Assembly (NCBI RefSeq): GCF_001536065.1 | Contig: NZ_CZVW01000012.1 | Location: forward strand, 1 to 60,477 | DNA length: 60,477 bases | Reading direction: 5' to 3' | Source: Candidatus Chryseopegocella kryptomonas | Lineage (GTDB): Bacteria; Bacteroidota; Ignavibacteria; Kryptoniales; Kryptoniaceae | Shown: piece by piece, positions 16,593-25,672 of the stretch | Layout: the number at the start of each line of letters is the position of its first letter | How positions within the stretch are numbered: position 1 is the first letter of the stretch | The notes under the pieces: model-generated | What the model was told of the DNA's origin: nothing | Database searches by the model: none | What the model saw: only the letters and a program-made list of their open reading frames with translations | Program-made: the position numbers and the translations under genes

Positions 16593-17339
16593 TCAAGATT
16601 TTTGTGCAAGCGCTTCTTTTAATTTCTTAACAATCTCAGGCAAAATTTCGCCCGATTTACCAATTATGACTTCATCCATAAACCAAGAAAGATCCGTTCG
16701 CTCAATGTTAATTTCAACAGTGTAAGCACCATTTCTTTTGGCAATTTGCGGAAGAGAAGCAGCAGGATACACAACGCCCGATGTTCCAATTGAAAAGAAA
16801 ACATCACAATTTGAAGCAGCTTCTTCAGCTTTTTCCCATTGATCAACAGGTAAAAGTTCACCAAACCAAACAACATCAGGTCTAATTAAACCGCCACAAT
16901 CACACTTTGGTACTTTCATTTCAAGCGCAAGATTTACATCGTCATATCTTTTCCCGCATTTTATGCAGTAATTTTTTTCAATGTTTCCGTGAAGTTCAAC
17001 GATGTTTCTGCTCCCAGCTCTGCGATGAAGGTTGTCAACATTTTGAGTGATCAAAGTAAAATTCGGAACAAGGTTTTCAAGCTCAACGAGAGCATAATGC
17101 CCGGGATTGGGCTTAACTTCTTGAATAAGTTTCCTTCTGTAATTGTACCATTCCCAGACAAGCTCAGGATTTCGGATAAAAGCATCAAAAGTTGCAAGTT
17201 CCTCTGGTTTGAATTTTTTCCATAAACCTTCGCTTCCCCTGAATGTCGGAACACCGCTTTCAGCTGAAATTCCAGCACCGGTTAAAACAGCGACTGATTT
17301 TGCGTTTTTTAACTTTTGAACAAGCTTTTCAGAGATCAT
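16593..17339 (-). CDS. cobB: Sir2-type NAD-dependent deacylase (class III)
   Basis: Sirtuin of 248 residues that removes acyl groups from lysines using NAD+. NAD-binding motifs are GAGISAESGVPTFRG (residues 21-35) and TQNVDNLH (98-105). The catalytic base is His117 in ELHGN. Zinc is held by Cys125, Cys128, Cys146 and Cys148. The Tyr65-x-x-Arg68 pair (WYNYRR) is the signature of sirtuins that prefer negatively charged acyl groups such as succinyl-lysine, as in SIRT5 and CobB. The gene follows the T4P operon on the same strand but is separated from it by a terminator. Its start ATG lies next to the terminator region, and no clear promoter was found. Confidence 0.92.
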   Translation of the reverse strand: MISEKLVQKLKNAKSVAVLTGAGISAESGVPTFRGSEGLWKKFKPEELATFDAFIRNPELVWEWYNYRRKLIQEVKPNPGHYALVELENLVPNFTLITQNVDNLHRRAGSRNIVELHGNIEKNYCIKCGKRYDDVNLALEMKVPKCDCGGLIRPDVVWFGELLPVDQWEKAEEAASNCDVFFSIGTSGVVYPAASLPQIAKRNGAYTVEINIERTDLSWFMDEVIIGKSGEILPEIVKKLKEALAQKS

Positions 17340-17364
17340 TTCTTAATTAAATTTTTGTTTTAAA

Positions 17365-17410
17365 ACAAAAAACCGATCTCAATCGGGTAAAGGTCCCGAA
17401 ATGAGATCGG
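17365..17410 (-). terminator. Rho-independent terminator of the type IV pilus operon
   Basis: On the minus strand, CCGATCTCA and TGAGATCGG arms enclose an inner CGGG/CCCG pair and are followed by TTTTTTGTTTT. It lies 26 bases after the stop codon of the CheY-like gene and closes the operon that begins at 30694. Confidence 0.9.
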
Positions 17411-17435
17411 CTCAGGGGGAGGTTAGTCGGAAACA

Positions 17436-17804
17436 TTATCTGCCTAAAGCGCGATTGATTGAAGTCAAAATATCTTCAAGATCGTATGGCTTGCTAACAA
17501 AATCAGAAGCACCAAGCTTCAAGGCTTCAATTGCATTTTTAACATCAGCGTAAGCCGTTAACATTATAACTTTAATTTCCGGCTTGTTCTGTTTTATGAA
17601 TTTTAACACTTCAAAGCCATCAACTCGTGGCATCTTAATGTCAAGCAAAACCACATCATAATCTTTTTGTTTTATCGTCTCAATCGCTTCATCTCCATCT
17701 CCAGCGGTTTCAACTTCATAACCTTCAGCTGCTAATTCCGTACTTAATAGGTATCTCAGGGCTTCTTCATCGTCAACTACAAGTACTCTGGGTTTTTCTG
17801 CCAT
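17436..17804 (-). CDS. Single-domain response regulator (CheY-like)
   Basis: A stand-alone receiver domain of 122 residues. The acidic pocket is DDEE at 11-14, the phosphorylation site is Asp55 in VVLLDIKMP, the switch Thr83 is in VIMLTAYADV, and the conserved Lys105 is in FVSKPYDLED. There is no output domain, so it should act by protein contact, as CheY and PilG/PilH do. It is the last gene of the pilus operon (32 bp after the lipoprotein gene), which suggests control of pilus motors or pole switching. The partner kinase is not adjacent. Two histidine kinases occur elsewhere in the window, but no link can be shown. Confidence 0.9.
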   Translation of the reverse strand: MAEKPRVLVVDDEEALRYLLSTELAAEGYEVETAGDGDEAIETIKQKDYDVVLLDIKMPRVDGFEVLKFIKQNKPEIKVIMLTAYADVKNAIEALKLGASDFVSKPYDLEDILTSINRALGR

Positions 17805-17836
17805 TTTTAATCCGCCTCCGTTTTTATTTAAGTTTT

Positions 17837-19213
17837 TTATCTCACAACTCCAGATAGATTAACCGTTGCAGAACCATTTGGACCTGTTGTTGAAATGCGA
17901 ATTAACACAGGTCTTCGTGTCGTATCAGCGGTTGTATCCTGAACCGCAAATGAAAATCTTGTCCAACTTCTGTCCCTTGTGTCGGGTATAGTGACATCAA
18001 GGTCTCCAAGTGCTCTTATATCTTTGCCATCTATCAAAACCTTAATTGTCGTTCCGCCAGCAAGTGGATTTCCATTTTGATCGCTCACTGTGTAATTAAA
18101 AACTTGCGAACCAAGATTGGGTATGTCAAAATTTGTCGGCGTAACAGTTATCTGCGGAATCCCGGAGAATAAAACAATCGTCTCTGCTTTTATCGTTCTT
18201 TGATTTTCGTCAGCTGTGGTTGCAGTTATAACAGCATAACCTGGACCAAGAGATGGATGAACAGGTCTTGGTTCAGCTGAAATTAAATTAACACTTCCCT
18301 GCCCTTTATCATCTGTCAAAACAGAACCTTCAATTATTCCTCCAGTCGTTGTAAAGTAAACCGCCGTCCCTGGTTTGACAGGATTTCCGTATTTATCACC
18401 CACATAAGCAGTTATTTTGTTCGTAAGACCAAAGATATTGTATCCCGGAAAATTTAATTTTTCAGGCGCAATGCTAAAATGCGCTGAATCAGGCAAACCG
18501 CCGTGGATTACAATTACAACAGGCAACGATCTTAAAGTTCTGCTTCCAACAAATGATTCAGCAACGATTTGAACAACGCCTGATTTTGTCCCACTTACAA
18601 CATTGACTGAAACTCTTCCTTTTCCATCTGTCCTCGCCTTTGGTGGATAGACAAATTCCCCACCACCAGGACCAGAACCGATTCTGAAATTAACCTCAAC
18701 AGAATGAGCGAGATCAATCGGTTTTCCACTTGAATCTTGAACTTCAAAGACAAGTTGTGCTGTTTCAACCGAGCCACTTTCTTTTACGCCTATATTTTTC
18801 GCTGATTGCGAAACAAGAACAATGCTTGCAGGTTCTCCGCTCGTTGGGGTTTCAGGTGCAGTTCTTTTCAAAATAAGCGTCGGCACTTCAACAATTCGCC
18901 CCGGAACAGCTAAAACATTGCTTGTGTCTGGCTCAAAGCCCTCTTTGAATGCAATTATCTGAACATTCGTCTCAACTTCAACATCAAACTTAAACTCATA
19001 CCTCCCCATTGAATCGGTATAAGTTATCAATGTCGGCGTAATTCCAAGAGCTCTGACAACTGCATTTGCAACAGGCGTATTTGTTAAAGATTCAAGGACT
19101 TGACCTTTGAGTGTAACAGTTTTTTGCTGTGCTGTTTCCGGCTCAACTGCTTTTTTACAACCTGTTAAAGTAATTACAAACGCAAGCGAAATCAAAAGAA
19201 TTTTTCTTAACAT
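17837..19213 (-). CDS. Lipoprotein with carboxypeptidase-like and bacterial Ig-like (Big-1) domains
   Basis: Lipoprotein of 458 residues (lipobox ITLTGC, Cys19). Residues about 33-115 form a carboxypeptidase-regulatory-like domain (LKGQVLESLTNTPVANAVVRA). Then come two or more Big-1-like beta-sandwiches, about 130-235 and 250-355, with the typical 'D-GKGRVSVNVVSGTKSG' and 'DDKGQGSVNLISA' ends, and a final sandwich. Such proteins act as rigid spacers on the cell surface or in the periplasm. The gene is between the secretin and the CheY-like gene in the pilus operon, so a structural role around the PilQ channel or as a pilus-associated adhesin is likely. It has no recognised enzyme motif. Confidence 0.75.
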   Translation of the reverse strand: MLRKILLISLAFVITLTGCKKAVEPETAQQKTVTLKGQVLESLTNTPVANAVVRALGITPTLITYTDSMGRYEFKFDVEVETNVQIIAFKEGFEPDTSNVLAVPGRIVEVPTLILKRTAPETPTSGEPASIVLVSQSAKNIGVKESGSVETAQLVFEVQDSSGKPIDLAHSVEVNFRIGSGPGGGEFVYPPKARTDGKGRVSVNVVSGTKSGVVQIVAESFVGSRTLRSLPVVIVIHGGLPDSAHFSIAPEKLNFPGYNIFGLTNKITAYVGDKYGNPVKPGTAVYFTTTGGIIEGSVLTDDKGQGSVNLISAEPRPVHPSLGPGYAVITATTADENQRTIKAETIVLFSGIPQITVTPTNFDIPNLGSQVFNYTVSDQNGNPLAGGTTIKVLIDGKDIRALGDLDVTIPDTRDRSWTRFSFAVQDTTADTTRRPVLIRISTTGPNGSATVNLSGVVR

Positions 19214-19227
19214 TTAAATCCCAGAAT

Positions 19228-20451
19228 TTATTTTCCCGGTTTTAACTGCTTTTTATAATTTTCAAGCGCCTTTAAAAACTCTTCTCTTCCTTCTTTCAAA
19301 GTCGGACGCTCACTTACTCTTTCAACTTTTTCCTTCAATCTCTCAGCAAGCGTCGGCAATATTTCAGCTTTTAAAAGAATTATCAACTCTTTCTTTGAAA
19401 TTGTTTTTGTATCAAAACCGAACAAATATCTCAAACCGAAAAACCACCACGGCAAATCTTTAAGTATAGGAACACCTTCACGAGTTGTCCTTTCCTCATT
19501 TACATACAAACCTCCAATTATCGTCTCTTCACCATCAAGTAGCAAAATTTTCGTCTGAGCAGATGATTTGTTAATTGTGATCTGAGGCGCAACCCCAGCG
19601 ACATTGCTTCTTTCTATGTTAAGCTCAAGCGAGATAAAATAAACTGTGTCATATTTTATAACTTCCGGCTTAACTCTTATGATTGAACCAGTTGATATAA
19701 ATTGTGTTATGGCATTTCCAGCAAAATCTCTTACTGTCGTTGATACATCACTTCCAACCTGAATTTGTCCCTGTTCACCTGACTTTACTGTTATTCTTGG
19801 GTTAGCAACGACTTCGCCAATTTGTTGCGATTCAAGCGCCTTGAAGATCGCAACTAAACTCCCAAAATCAAGATCAGGTCTTACATCAATTGTCAACAAA
19901 CCCGTTTTACCTTCACCGGCTGACATCGTTACCCCAGCATTTACTCCTTTACCACGGAAGAAATCCCAACTGAAACCGTATTGTTTAAGTTTTGCTGCGT
20001 CCGCTTCAAAAAACACTGCTGAAATCATAACTTCACGAGTTTCAAATTGAACCTTTGCTTTTTCTTCCTCCGTTGGAGCAGTTGGAGCCGGCGGACCTGT
20101 GACTTCCGAAAGCGGAACAATTTTTATGTAATCAGCATATTCTTCATACCAGAGCTTATTCGTCCTTAAAATCAATTCAAGTGCGTCAAGCCAGTGCATC
20201 TTGTCAATATCAACGCCAATTGGAAAAGTTCTCGCTTCGGGGTCAATTATAACTTTGCCTAGAAATTTTTTGCTTATGTCGTTAAAAATTTGAAGCGCTT
20301 GATTGAAAGGCATCGTCCTTGACATTGAAACAATCTCTTCAGGCGCAACGAAAGCCCTGCGAAGTTCTCTAGGACGACCTCCAATTTGTGAAAGAGCTAA
20401 ACCTGTTAAAATTTCAAAAAGAAGTAGAAAAACAATTATTTTTCGCTTCAT
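19228..20451 (-). CDS. pilQ: Type IV pilus secretin PilQ, short form
   Basis: Outer-membrane secretin of 407 residues, shorter than typical PilQ (600 or more). A signal peptide is followed by one STN/N-domain (about 45-110, MPFNQALQIFNDISKKFLGKVIID), a linker rich in Pro/Thr, and the secretin domain (about 140-365) with VVANPRITVKSGEQGQIQVG, the LDGEETIIGGLY motif and GVPILKDLPWWFFGLRYLFG. The amidase-N-type (AMIN) domains common in PilQ are absent, so peptidoglycan anchoring may be provided by another protein. It sits 14 bp after the PilOP fusion and 14 bp before the Ig-like lipoprotein. Confidence 0.85.
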   Translation of the reverse strand: MKRKIIVFLLLFEILTGLALSQIGGRPRELRRAFVAPEEIVSMSRTMPFNQALQIFNDISKKFLGKVIIDPEARTFPIGVDIDKMHWLDALELILRTNKLWYEEYADYIKIVPLSEVTGPPAPTAPTEEEKAKVQFETREVMISAVFFEADAAKLKQYGFSWDFFRGKGVNAGVTMSAGEGKTGLLTIDVRPDLDFGSLVAIFKALESQQIGEVVANPRITVKSGEQGQIQVGSDVSTTVRDFAGNAITQFISTGSIIRVKPEVIKYDTVYFISLELNIERSNVAGVAPQITINKSSAQTKILLLDGEETIIGGLYVNEERTTREGVPILKDLPWWFFGLRYLFGFDTKTISKKELIILLKAEILPTLAERLKEKVERVSERPTLKEGREEFLKALENYKKQLKPGK

Positions 20452-20465
20452 CTCACCTCTCTTTA

Positions 20466-21347
20466 TTATTTTTGTTGTTCAAATCTTAACTTCAAGACGA
20501 ACTTCTCTACTATGCCAGCTTTATTGAGCGTAAATTCAACTTGGTTTTTTTCAATATCAATTTTGGTCACATAGCCAAGATAAACCTCGTCCCCCTCTTT
20601 CAAAACATGAATTTTACCCGTATGATCCGCAACAAAAGCTCTCCCCGGGATAACCGCTTTTAAATCTGCCCTTTCAACTTCAAGAAGTCCCTTCGTATTT
20701 GGTGGAAGTTCTCTATAAATGTAAGGAGTAAATGGATTTTTAACCTCTAAAATTTTCACATCACTTAATGTCCTCTTTATAGGTGGCAAGTCCTTAACAT
20801 CAGCATAAAGTGCGTGAATTTCCATTTGAAATGGAACGACAATTGCAAATTGCTTCGTTTCCTCTTCCCTTGTTTCAACACCACGCAAATCAAGTCGGGC
20901 TATCCTGTAAATTTGCGGTCCTTGTTCAAGATACCAAATAAATTTATAAATGTTATCAAATGATGCTTCGCCTTTTATATCGTAAATGTTATACGCATAT
21001 TTTTGCGCCCTTTTGCTTCCCATGTAAAGCATATCAAACTTGACAAACCCAGCGTAATTTAAAATTGAATTCAAATAAGAATAAGTCATCGCAGGCGTTA
21101 CCTCCGGGACAATCTGCTTATCAAGCTGTGCAAGTTTATCCTGTTCCTCTTTTATTTGTTTCTGCAAATTAAAAAGCTCAATCTGCAAACCCGAAAGCGC
21201 ATTTATTTGTTGATCCGTTCGTTGAATTTCAGCCCTCACTTCATTTATTTTCTTTGGATAATGATAAAAAATAAAATATACACCAACCGCACCAATTATC
21301 ACCAGAAAAGCAAGAAGAATAAGCGTGTTTCTTGTTTTATATGGCAA
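20466..21347 (-). CDS. PilO-PilP fusion, T4P alignment subcomplex
   Basis: Inner-membrane protein of 293 residues. One transmembrane helix (about 9-28) is followed by a coiled coil (about 33-75) and a PilO-like ferredoxin-fold domain (about 85-180). The C-terminal part (about 200-290) begins DVKILEVKNPFTPYIYR and continues AVIPGRAFVADHTGKIHVLKEGDEVYLGYVTKID. This is the PilP pattern (NPF motif, then a small beta domain that contacts the secretin). PilP is normally a separate lipoprotein. The fusion would tether the PilP domain directly to PilO. It follows the PilMN fusion by 16 bp. Confidence 0.75.
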   Translation of the reverse strand: MPYKTRNTLILLAFLVIIGAVGVYFIFYHYPKKINEVRAEIQRTDQQINALSGLQIELFNLQKQIKEEQDKLAQLDKQIVPEVTPAMTYSYLNSILNYAGFVKFDMLYMGSKRAQKYAYNIYDIKGEASFDNIYKFIWYLEQGPQIYRIARLDLRGVETREEETKQFAIVVPFQMEIHALYADVKDLPPIKRTLSDVKILEVKNPFTPYIYRELPPNTKGLLEVERADLKAVIPGRAFVADHTGKIHVLKEGDEVYLGYVTKIDIEKNQVEFTLNKAGIVEKFVLKLRFEQQK

Positions 21348-21363
21348 TTTAACACCTCAATTT

Positions 21364-22980
21364 TTATTTTTTAACCTGCTTTGGCGCAGATGGAACAACA
21401 CTTGCTCTTATCTCAAATTGATATACCGTCCTTCCTCTTATTTCCTGAACCTGAACCTGCATAAGTGTAGCATTTCCAATGGCATTTGAAAACCTCGGTA
21501 TCCTGTTCCTGTAAAGTGAATAACCTTTGATAGTGACGGTATTCGGATCAGGAGCGCTTATATCAGTTATCCATATCCTTCCAATTCTTTGAGCTTCGGT
21601 TGAAATTTTATGCAAAAATTTGCTCCATATATCAGTGTTAACTTTCATTGAATCAAGAACTCCAAATGTTGACTTGTAATATGCCAAACGCTGTCTCGCA
21701 AGATCAACCTGCTGTTGCAGTGTCTGAAGCTCGGAAAGTTCAGATTTTTTACGCTGTAATTCGGTTTGATATTCAGACAAAGTTCTATTCATCTGTGCAA
21801 TTTTTGTCGTTATTTGAAATGTCAAAGCTGGTATCAAAAGCAAAAATAACCAGCCAAGAATCCCAAGCTTAAAGACCTTTTGCCCCTCTCTTATTTCAAA
21901 CGGAGTTAAATCAATTGCGTAAAGTTCTTTATTTTCCATCACAAGAGTTCTCCACGCTGAACCAATTGCAACAGCAACCCTTGGCAAATTCTCAATTAAA
22001 ATCGGATCAGCACCATCTGGAGATAAATTCGGCAACTTTATATAATCTATGTTAACATCTTCTGGAAACATTTGCTCTAAAATTTCCTTAACCCCGGCTG
22101 TTTGTGCCTCGCCAGTGAGAATGATGTTGTTAACAAGTGGAATCCCAAGGTTATCCTGTTCAAGAATTAATCTACTATAAATTGTGTTTGCAATGTTGTA
22201 TGAATCAACACCTTCACCAATTAACGGAGAAATATGGTATAGATCATTTCCTTTCATAAATATCAACCTGCTGAATTCATGCCCGACATAAACTATAACA
22301 GTTATAGCATTATTCGGGAATTTGTAATTCAACTTGACAAGATTAACAAGTGAAAATTCTGGGCTTTCTATAAAAGAGATTTTTGGTATTCTACCTCCGA
22401 TTGATTTCTTAACACTGTCAAGCAAATCAATTAATGTTACTCTCAAATCACGAACAACTGCAAGAACTGTGTTATCTGGAAGTTCAAGATAATTCATCGC
22501 ATCTGGTTTTATTGGTTCACCCGCTCTGTTTTTTGAAAGTTCCTCAATTATTTTTTGCCTTAACCTATCTTTTTTAAGTCCCCAGTTTGTTTCAAAAGTT
22601 GTGTAATAGACATATGGCTCTGGAATTGATATAGCAAGTTTATATTTTCGCTTTGGATATTTACTTAAAACACCAACAAGTATAGATGCATTGTCCTGCG
22701 CTCCTTTACCCCCTACATCTGTAAGAAGCAAATCTGGAGCGGTTGCTTCGGAAGTTATATCTATCGGCGATGTTTCAACGGTTGTCGTGCTTGATTGAGG
22801 TTGTTCAAAAAATTCAACTCCAGTTGTTACTGCGGTTTCAAGCTTTGTCGCAAGATTTACAATTTGCGCATCAACAAATCTTATCTTCTTCCCCGACCTC
22901 GCAAGGCAGGCAACCTGCAAAGATAAGCCGTCAACGAAAATCCCAACCGCAAGCTTTCCCGAAAATTTTTTATTTGCCAT
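21364..22980 (-). CDS. PilM-PilN fusion, T4P alignment subcomplex
   Basis: Protein of 538 residues. Residues about 8-350 are a cytoplasmic actin-like ATPase of the PilM family (KLAVGIFVDGLSLQVACLAR start, VIVYVGHEFSRLIFMKGNDLY, IILTGEAQTAGVKEILEQMF). The PilN segment begins with YAIDLTPFEIREGQK, the equivalent of the PilN N-terminal motif bound by PilM. A transmembrane helix (about 372-392) follows, then a coiled coil (395-430) and a PilN-like periplasmic domain. An insert rich in Ser/Thr/Glu lies at about 50-85. In model systems PilM and PilN are separate and bind through that motif, so here the interface is covalent. Confidence 0.82.
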   Translation of the reverse strand: MANKKFSGKLAVGIFVDGLSLQVACLARSGKKIRFVDAQIVNLATKLETAVTTGVEFFEQPQSSTTTVETSPIDITSEATAPDLLLTDVGGKGAQDNASILVGVLSKYPKRKYKLAISIPEPYVYYTTFETNWGLKKDRLRQKIIEELSKNRAGEPIKPDAMNYLELPDNTVLAVVRDLRVTLIDLLDSVKKSIGGRIPKISFIESPEFSLVNLVKLNYKFPNNAITVIVYVGHEFSRLIFMKGNDLYHISPLIGEGVDSYNIANTIYSRLILEQDNLGIPLVNNIILTGEAQTAGVKEILEQMFPEDVNIDYIKLPNLSPDGADPILIENLPRVAVAIGSAWRTLVMENKELYAIDLTPFEIREGQKVFKLGILGWLFLLLIPALTFQITTKIAQMNRTLSEYQTELQRKKSELSELQTLQQQVDLARQRLAYYKSTFGVLDSMKVNTDIWSKFLHKISTEAQRIGRIWITDISAPDPNTVTIKGYSLYRNRIPRFSNAIGNATLMQVQVQEIRGRTVYQFEIRASVVPSAPKQVKK

Positions 22981-23018
22981 TTTGAAAATCCATTTTAAAT
23001 TTTTAATCGTTCAAAACT

Positions 23019-24272
23019 TCAAGCAGCTTGCAAAAGTTGTTGCATTCGTCTCTTGTTGTTTGCAAAATTAATTGCTGTCTCAAGCGAAATTTTCCGCTCA
23101 AGATAAAGTCGTCTCAAATCCTGTTCCATCGTTATCATACCATATTCAGCTCCCTCTGCTATCATCTGGTAAATTTCTCCTGTGTTGTTGTTTTTAATCG
23201 CTGACCTTATTGAAGGTGTCATAACCATAATCTCTTTTGCAAGGACACGTTTCCCATCTAAACTTGGAACAAGTTTTTGAGAGATAACGCATCTTAAAAT
23301 ATCGGCTAATCTATTTCTAACTCTCTCCTGTTCAATCGGTGGAACTTCGCCAATTATTCTATCAATGCTTTCAACAGCCGAGGAAGTGTGAAGTGTTGAT
23401 AAAACCTTATGACCGCTATCAGCTACTTCAAGCGCAGCCATTATCGTATCTGGATCTCTCATCTCACCAATTATGATTATATCGGGATCTTGACGCAATG
23501 CCTCAATCGTCCCCTGCTTGAAAGACATAGTATCTCTCCCAACTTCTCTATGCCTAATTATACAACGTTTTGATTCGTGCACATATTCAACGGGCGAAGC
23601 AATTATGATAATATGTCCATCAACAGTGCGATTGTTTAAATCTACGATTGCATCAAGCGTTGTGCTTTTCCCAGAGCCGGTTATTCCGGTGACAAGAATT
23701 AAACCTTCTTTTGTGTATTGTAAGCTTAAAATTCGTGTGACATTTGGATGAAATCCATAACTTTCATAAGGTCTTATTTGAGTGTTAATAGCTCTCATAT
23801 TTAAAGCAAGGTCATCCAGATCAAAATAAGCATCCGCACGATAACGCAGTGGAACCCCCTTTTCATCTTTGAAAGTGTATGAGAAATCAAGATTCCTATT
23901 CTCATAGAGATATTGCCTTTGTCTATCCATCAACAAACTTTGTATCAAAATGTTAAATTCATCAAGTTCGTAAGTCCCAAATTCCGGGATTGGCTTCTTC
24001 GCTCCGTGAATTCTCAACCAAACCATTTTTCTTGAGCCCCAACCCCCAAAATCTATATCCGACGCTTCAAGTTCTCTCATTCTCAAAAGAAACATATTTA
24101 TCAAATTTCTCAAAACAAGTTTTTGATTCTCGGGCATCTTTTTTATCAACTCATCTCCAATATACATCTGCTTTTCAACGCTGAATAAAGTCACTGGAAT
24201 TTTTGAAGCAAGCGAACTTAACAAATCTTTTGCCTCTTTTATCAATTGCGGATTTACTGGCATAACATTCAT
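23019..24272 (-). CDS. pilT: Twitching-motility retraction ATPase PilT-like
   Basis: Hexameric AAA-type motor of 417 residues that powers pilus retraction. Intact Walker A GITGSGKSTT, Asp box, Walker B IIIIGEMRDPDTIMAALEVADSGH, His box STLHTSSAVESIDRI, and the C-terminal region FPPIEQ-like VPPIEQERVRNRLADILRCVISQKLVP are all present. The N-terminal PAS-like domain occupies about 1-140 and is longer than in E. coli-type PilT (about 345 residues). It is encoded in the middle of the pilus operon, 11 bp after the DUF4900-like gene. Because pilB is interrupted, this is the only complete motor ATPase gene in the window. Confidence 0.9.
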   Translation of the reverse strand: MNVMPVNPQLIKEAKDLLSSLASKIPVTLFSVEKQMYIGDELIKKMPENQKLVLRNLINMFLLRMRELEASDIDFGGWGSRKMVWLRIHGAKKPIPEFGTYELDEFNILIQSLLMDRQRQYLYENRNLDFSYTFKDEKGVPLRYRADAYFDLDDLALNMRAINTQIRPYESYGFHPNVTRILSLQYTKEGLILVTGITGSGKSTTLDAIVDLNNRTVDGHIIIIASPVEYVHESKRCIIRHREVGRDTMSFKQGTIEALRQDPDIIIIGEMRDPDTIMAALEVADSGHKVLSTLHTSSAVESIDRIIGEVPPIEQERVRNRLADILRCVISQKLVPSLDGKRVLAKEIMVMTPSIRSAIKNNNTGEIYQMIAEGAEYGMITMEQDLRRLYLERKISLETAINFANNKRRMQQLLQAA

Positions 24273-24283
24273 TCATTTTGTTT

Positions 24284-25660
24284 TTATTCCCACCACGAAA
24301 CCAATCTTAACTGCCTTATATCTGGATAACTTACAAGCGGATAAAACGGTGGTGCTTTATCTCTGAACCTTGGATCATATCTGTATCTTTTACTGAAGCC
24401 ATTTTGAATTATACCGCTTCCGCCAGCAAATCGTCCCACAGGTCCTCTTTGCTCTTGAACTATACTTCCTGTTAAATAAATTGCTCCAGATGGCGGACGT
24501 TTATCCCAGTTCTCAGCGATAAAATCTTTATCATTTGCACCTCCATCCCAGGCTAAAATAGCTGCTTGTATCACAACATCATTCTGATTTGGGTCACTAT
24601 CTGCGATAATTACATCCCCACCGTTTGAAACAAGCCCGAGAAAATCATCTGAATTAGGATTAACATTCGGATCCTCAGCATATTTTATATCGTCCCAAAT
24701 TCTTATATCTCTATCCGCAACAATTGTAAGTTGACCATTTATTGTCCCTTCAACAACTAAATCCCCCTTCACCCAAACGACCCCGGTTGAACTTAGGTTG
24801 CTAACGTTCAAAGTTTCAGGTCCAGCTGATGAAAATTGTGGAACTTTTCTCTGTCTTCTGTAAGAACCGCTACCAATCCATTCATTAGTGTAACCCGTGA
24901 CATATTTTCTTATCACTTTTCCATTTGGTAAAAATTTGAAATATACACCTTGAACTCCAGGCGGTAGAGTATAAACACCACCGCCATTTACCGCAGCTGT
25001 TTTAGTCCTTGCCATATCAACTGGAAGTTCAGCTCTTATCCCAACTTCCCAACCCCCGTAAAATTTCGCTTTATTTTGATTTGAAGTCGGTTTTGGATTT
25101 ATCCCAGAATAAGCAGTAACTTTATCGTAAAATACAGGCGTTCCATATGTATGCAAAGTTCCATTTGTATGAACAGGACCCCAGACAGTATCACCATCTA
25201 TCCAATAAACAGGGGCACCGTTGTAAAATTCAACCCCCGTGAACCAGAAATATCTTGATGCAGGCGTTACAGGTCCACTTGAATAGACAAAATATGCGAA
25301 TGCAGAATCTTCAATTCTGTATGGTCTTTTATACTTTGCATAATATGTATCAACAAAAGCATAACCCCACGCTTTAACGATTAACTTAACAAGCGAATCA
25401 GGTTTGACTGGAAAAACACGCACAATAGCAGTGCAGTTATTCATAACAACATTGAAACTTCCATTTACAAGCGAATCTTTCCAAACTTTATTTACGCCTA
25501 TATTCATCGCGCTTACGGCTGTTTCGTGAACAAGCGTTTTTGAATAATAATAATTAAAACTATCCGTTGCAGAGATAACCGCTCGTGTTAATCTTATTTG
25601 ATAAACTGAAAAAGCAGTGATAAAACCAAGCAAAATTAAAAGCGATGTCTTCCCAAACAT
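24284..25660 (-). CDS. PilX/DUF4900-like pilus-assembly protein
   Basis: Protein of 458 residues starting MFGKTSLLILLGFITAFSVYQIRLTRAV, a hydrophobic N-terminal helix like that of PilX minor pilins but without the Gly-Phe cleavage site and Glu5. The following helix (SATDSFNYYYSKTLVHETAVSAMNIGVNKVW) matches the PilX pattern of a long amphipathic helix. The rest is beta-rich (HTNGTLHTYG, VVWVKGDLVVEG, TIVADRDIRIWDDI), as in DUF4900 proteins of Chlorobi and Ignavibacteria. It probably belongs to the pilus tip or minor-pilin complex with the two genes upstream. The function is inferred from operon position. Confidence 0.65.
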   Translation of the reverse strand: MFGKTSLLILLGFITAFSVYQIRLTRAVISATDSFNYYYSKTLVHETAVSAMNIGVNKVWKDSLVNGSFNVVMNNCTAIVRVFPVKPDSLVKLIVKAWGYAFVDTYYAKYKRPYRIEDSAFAYFVYSSGPVTPASRYFWFTGVEFYNGAPVYWIDGDTVWGPVHTNGTLHTYGTPVFYDKVTAYSGINPKPTSNQNKAKFYGGWEVGIRAELPVDMARTKTAAVNGGGVYTLPPGVQGVYFKFLPNGKVIRKYVTGYTNEWIGSGSYRRQRKVPQFSSAGPETLNVSNLSSTGVVWVKGDLVVEGTINGQLTIVADRDIRIWDDIKYAEDPNVNPNSDDFLGLVSNGGDVIIADSDPNQNDVVIQAAILAWDGGANDKDFIAENWDKRPPSGAIYLTGSIVQEQRGPVGRFAGGSGIIQNGFSKRYRYDPRFRDKAPPFYPLVSYPDIRQLRLVSWWE

Positions 25661-25672
25661 ATCACTATCCCA

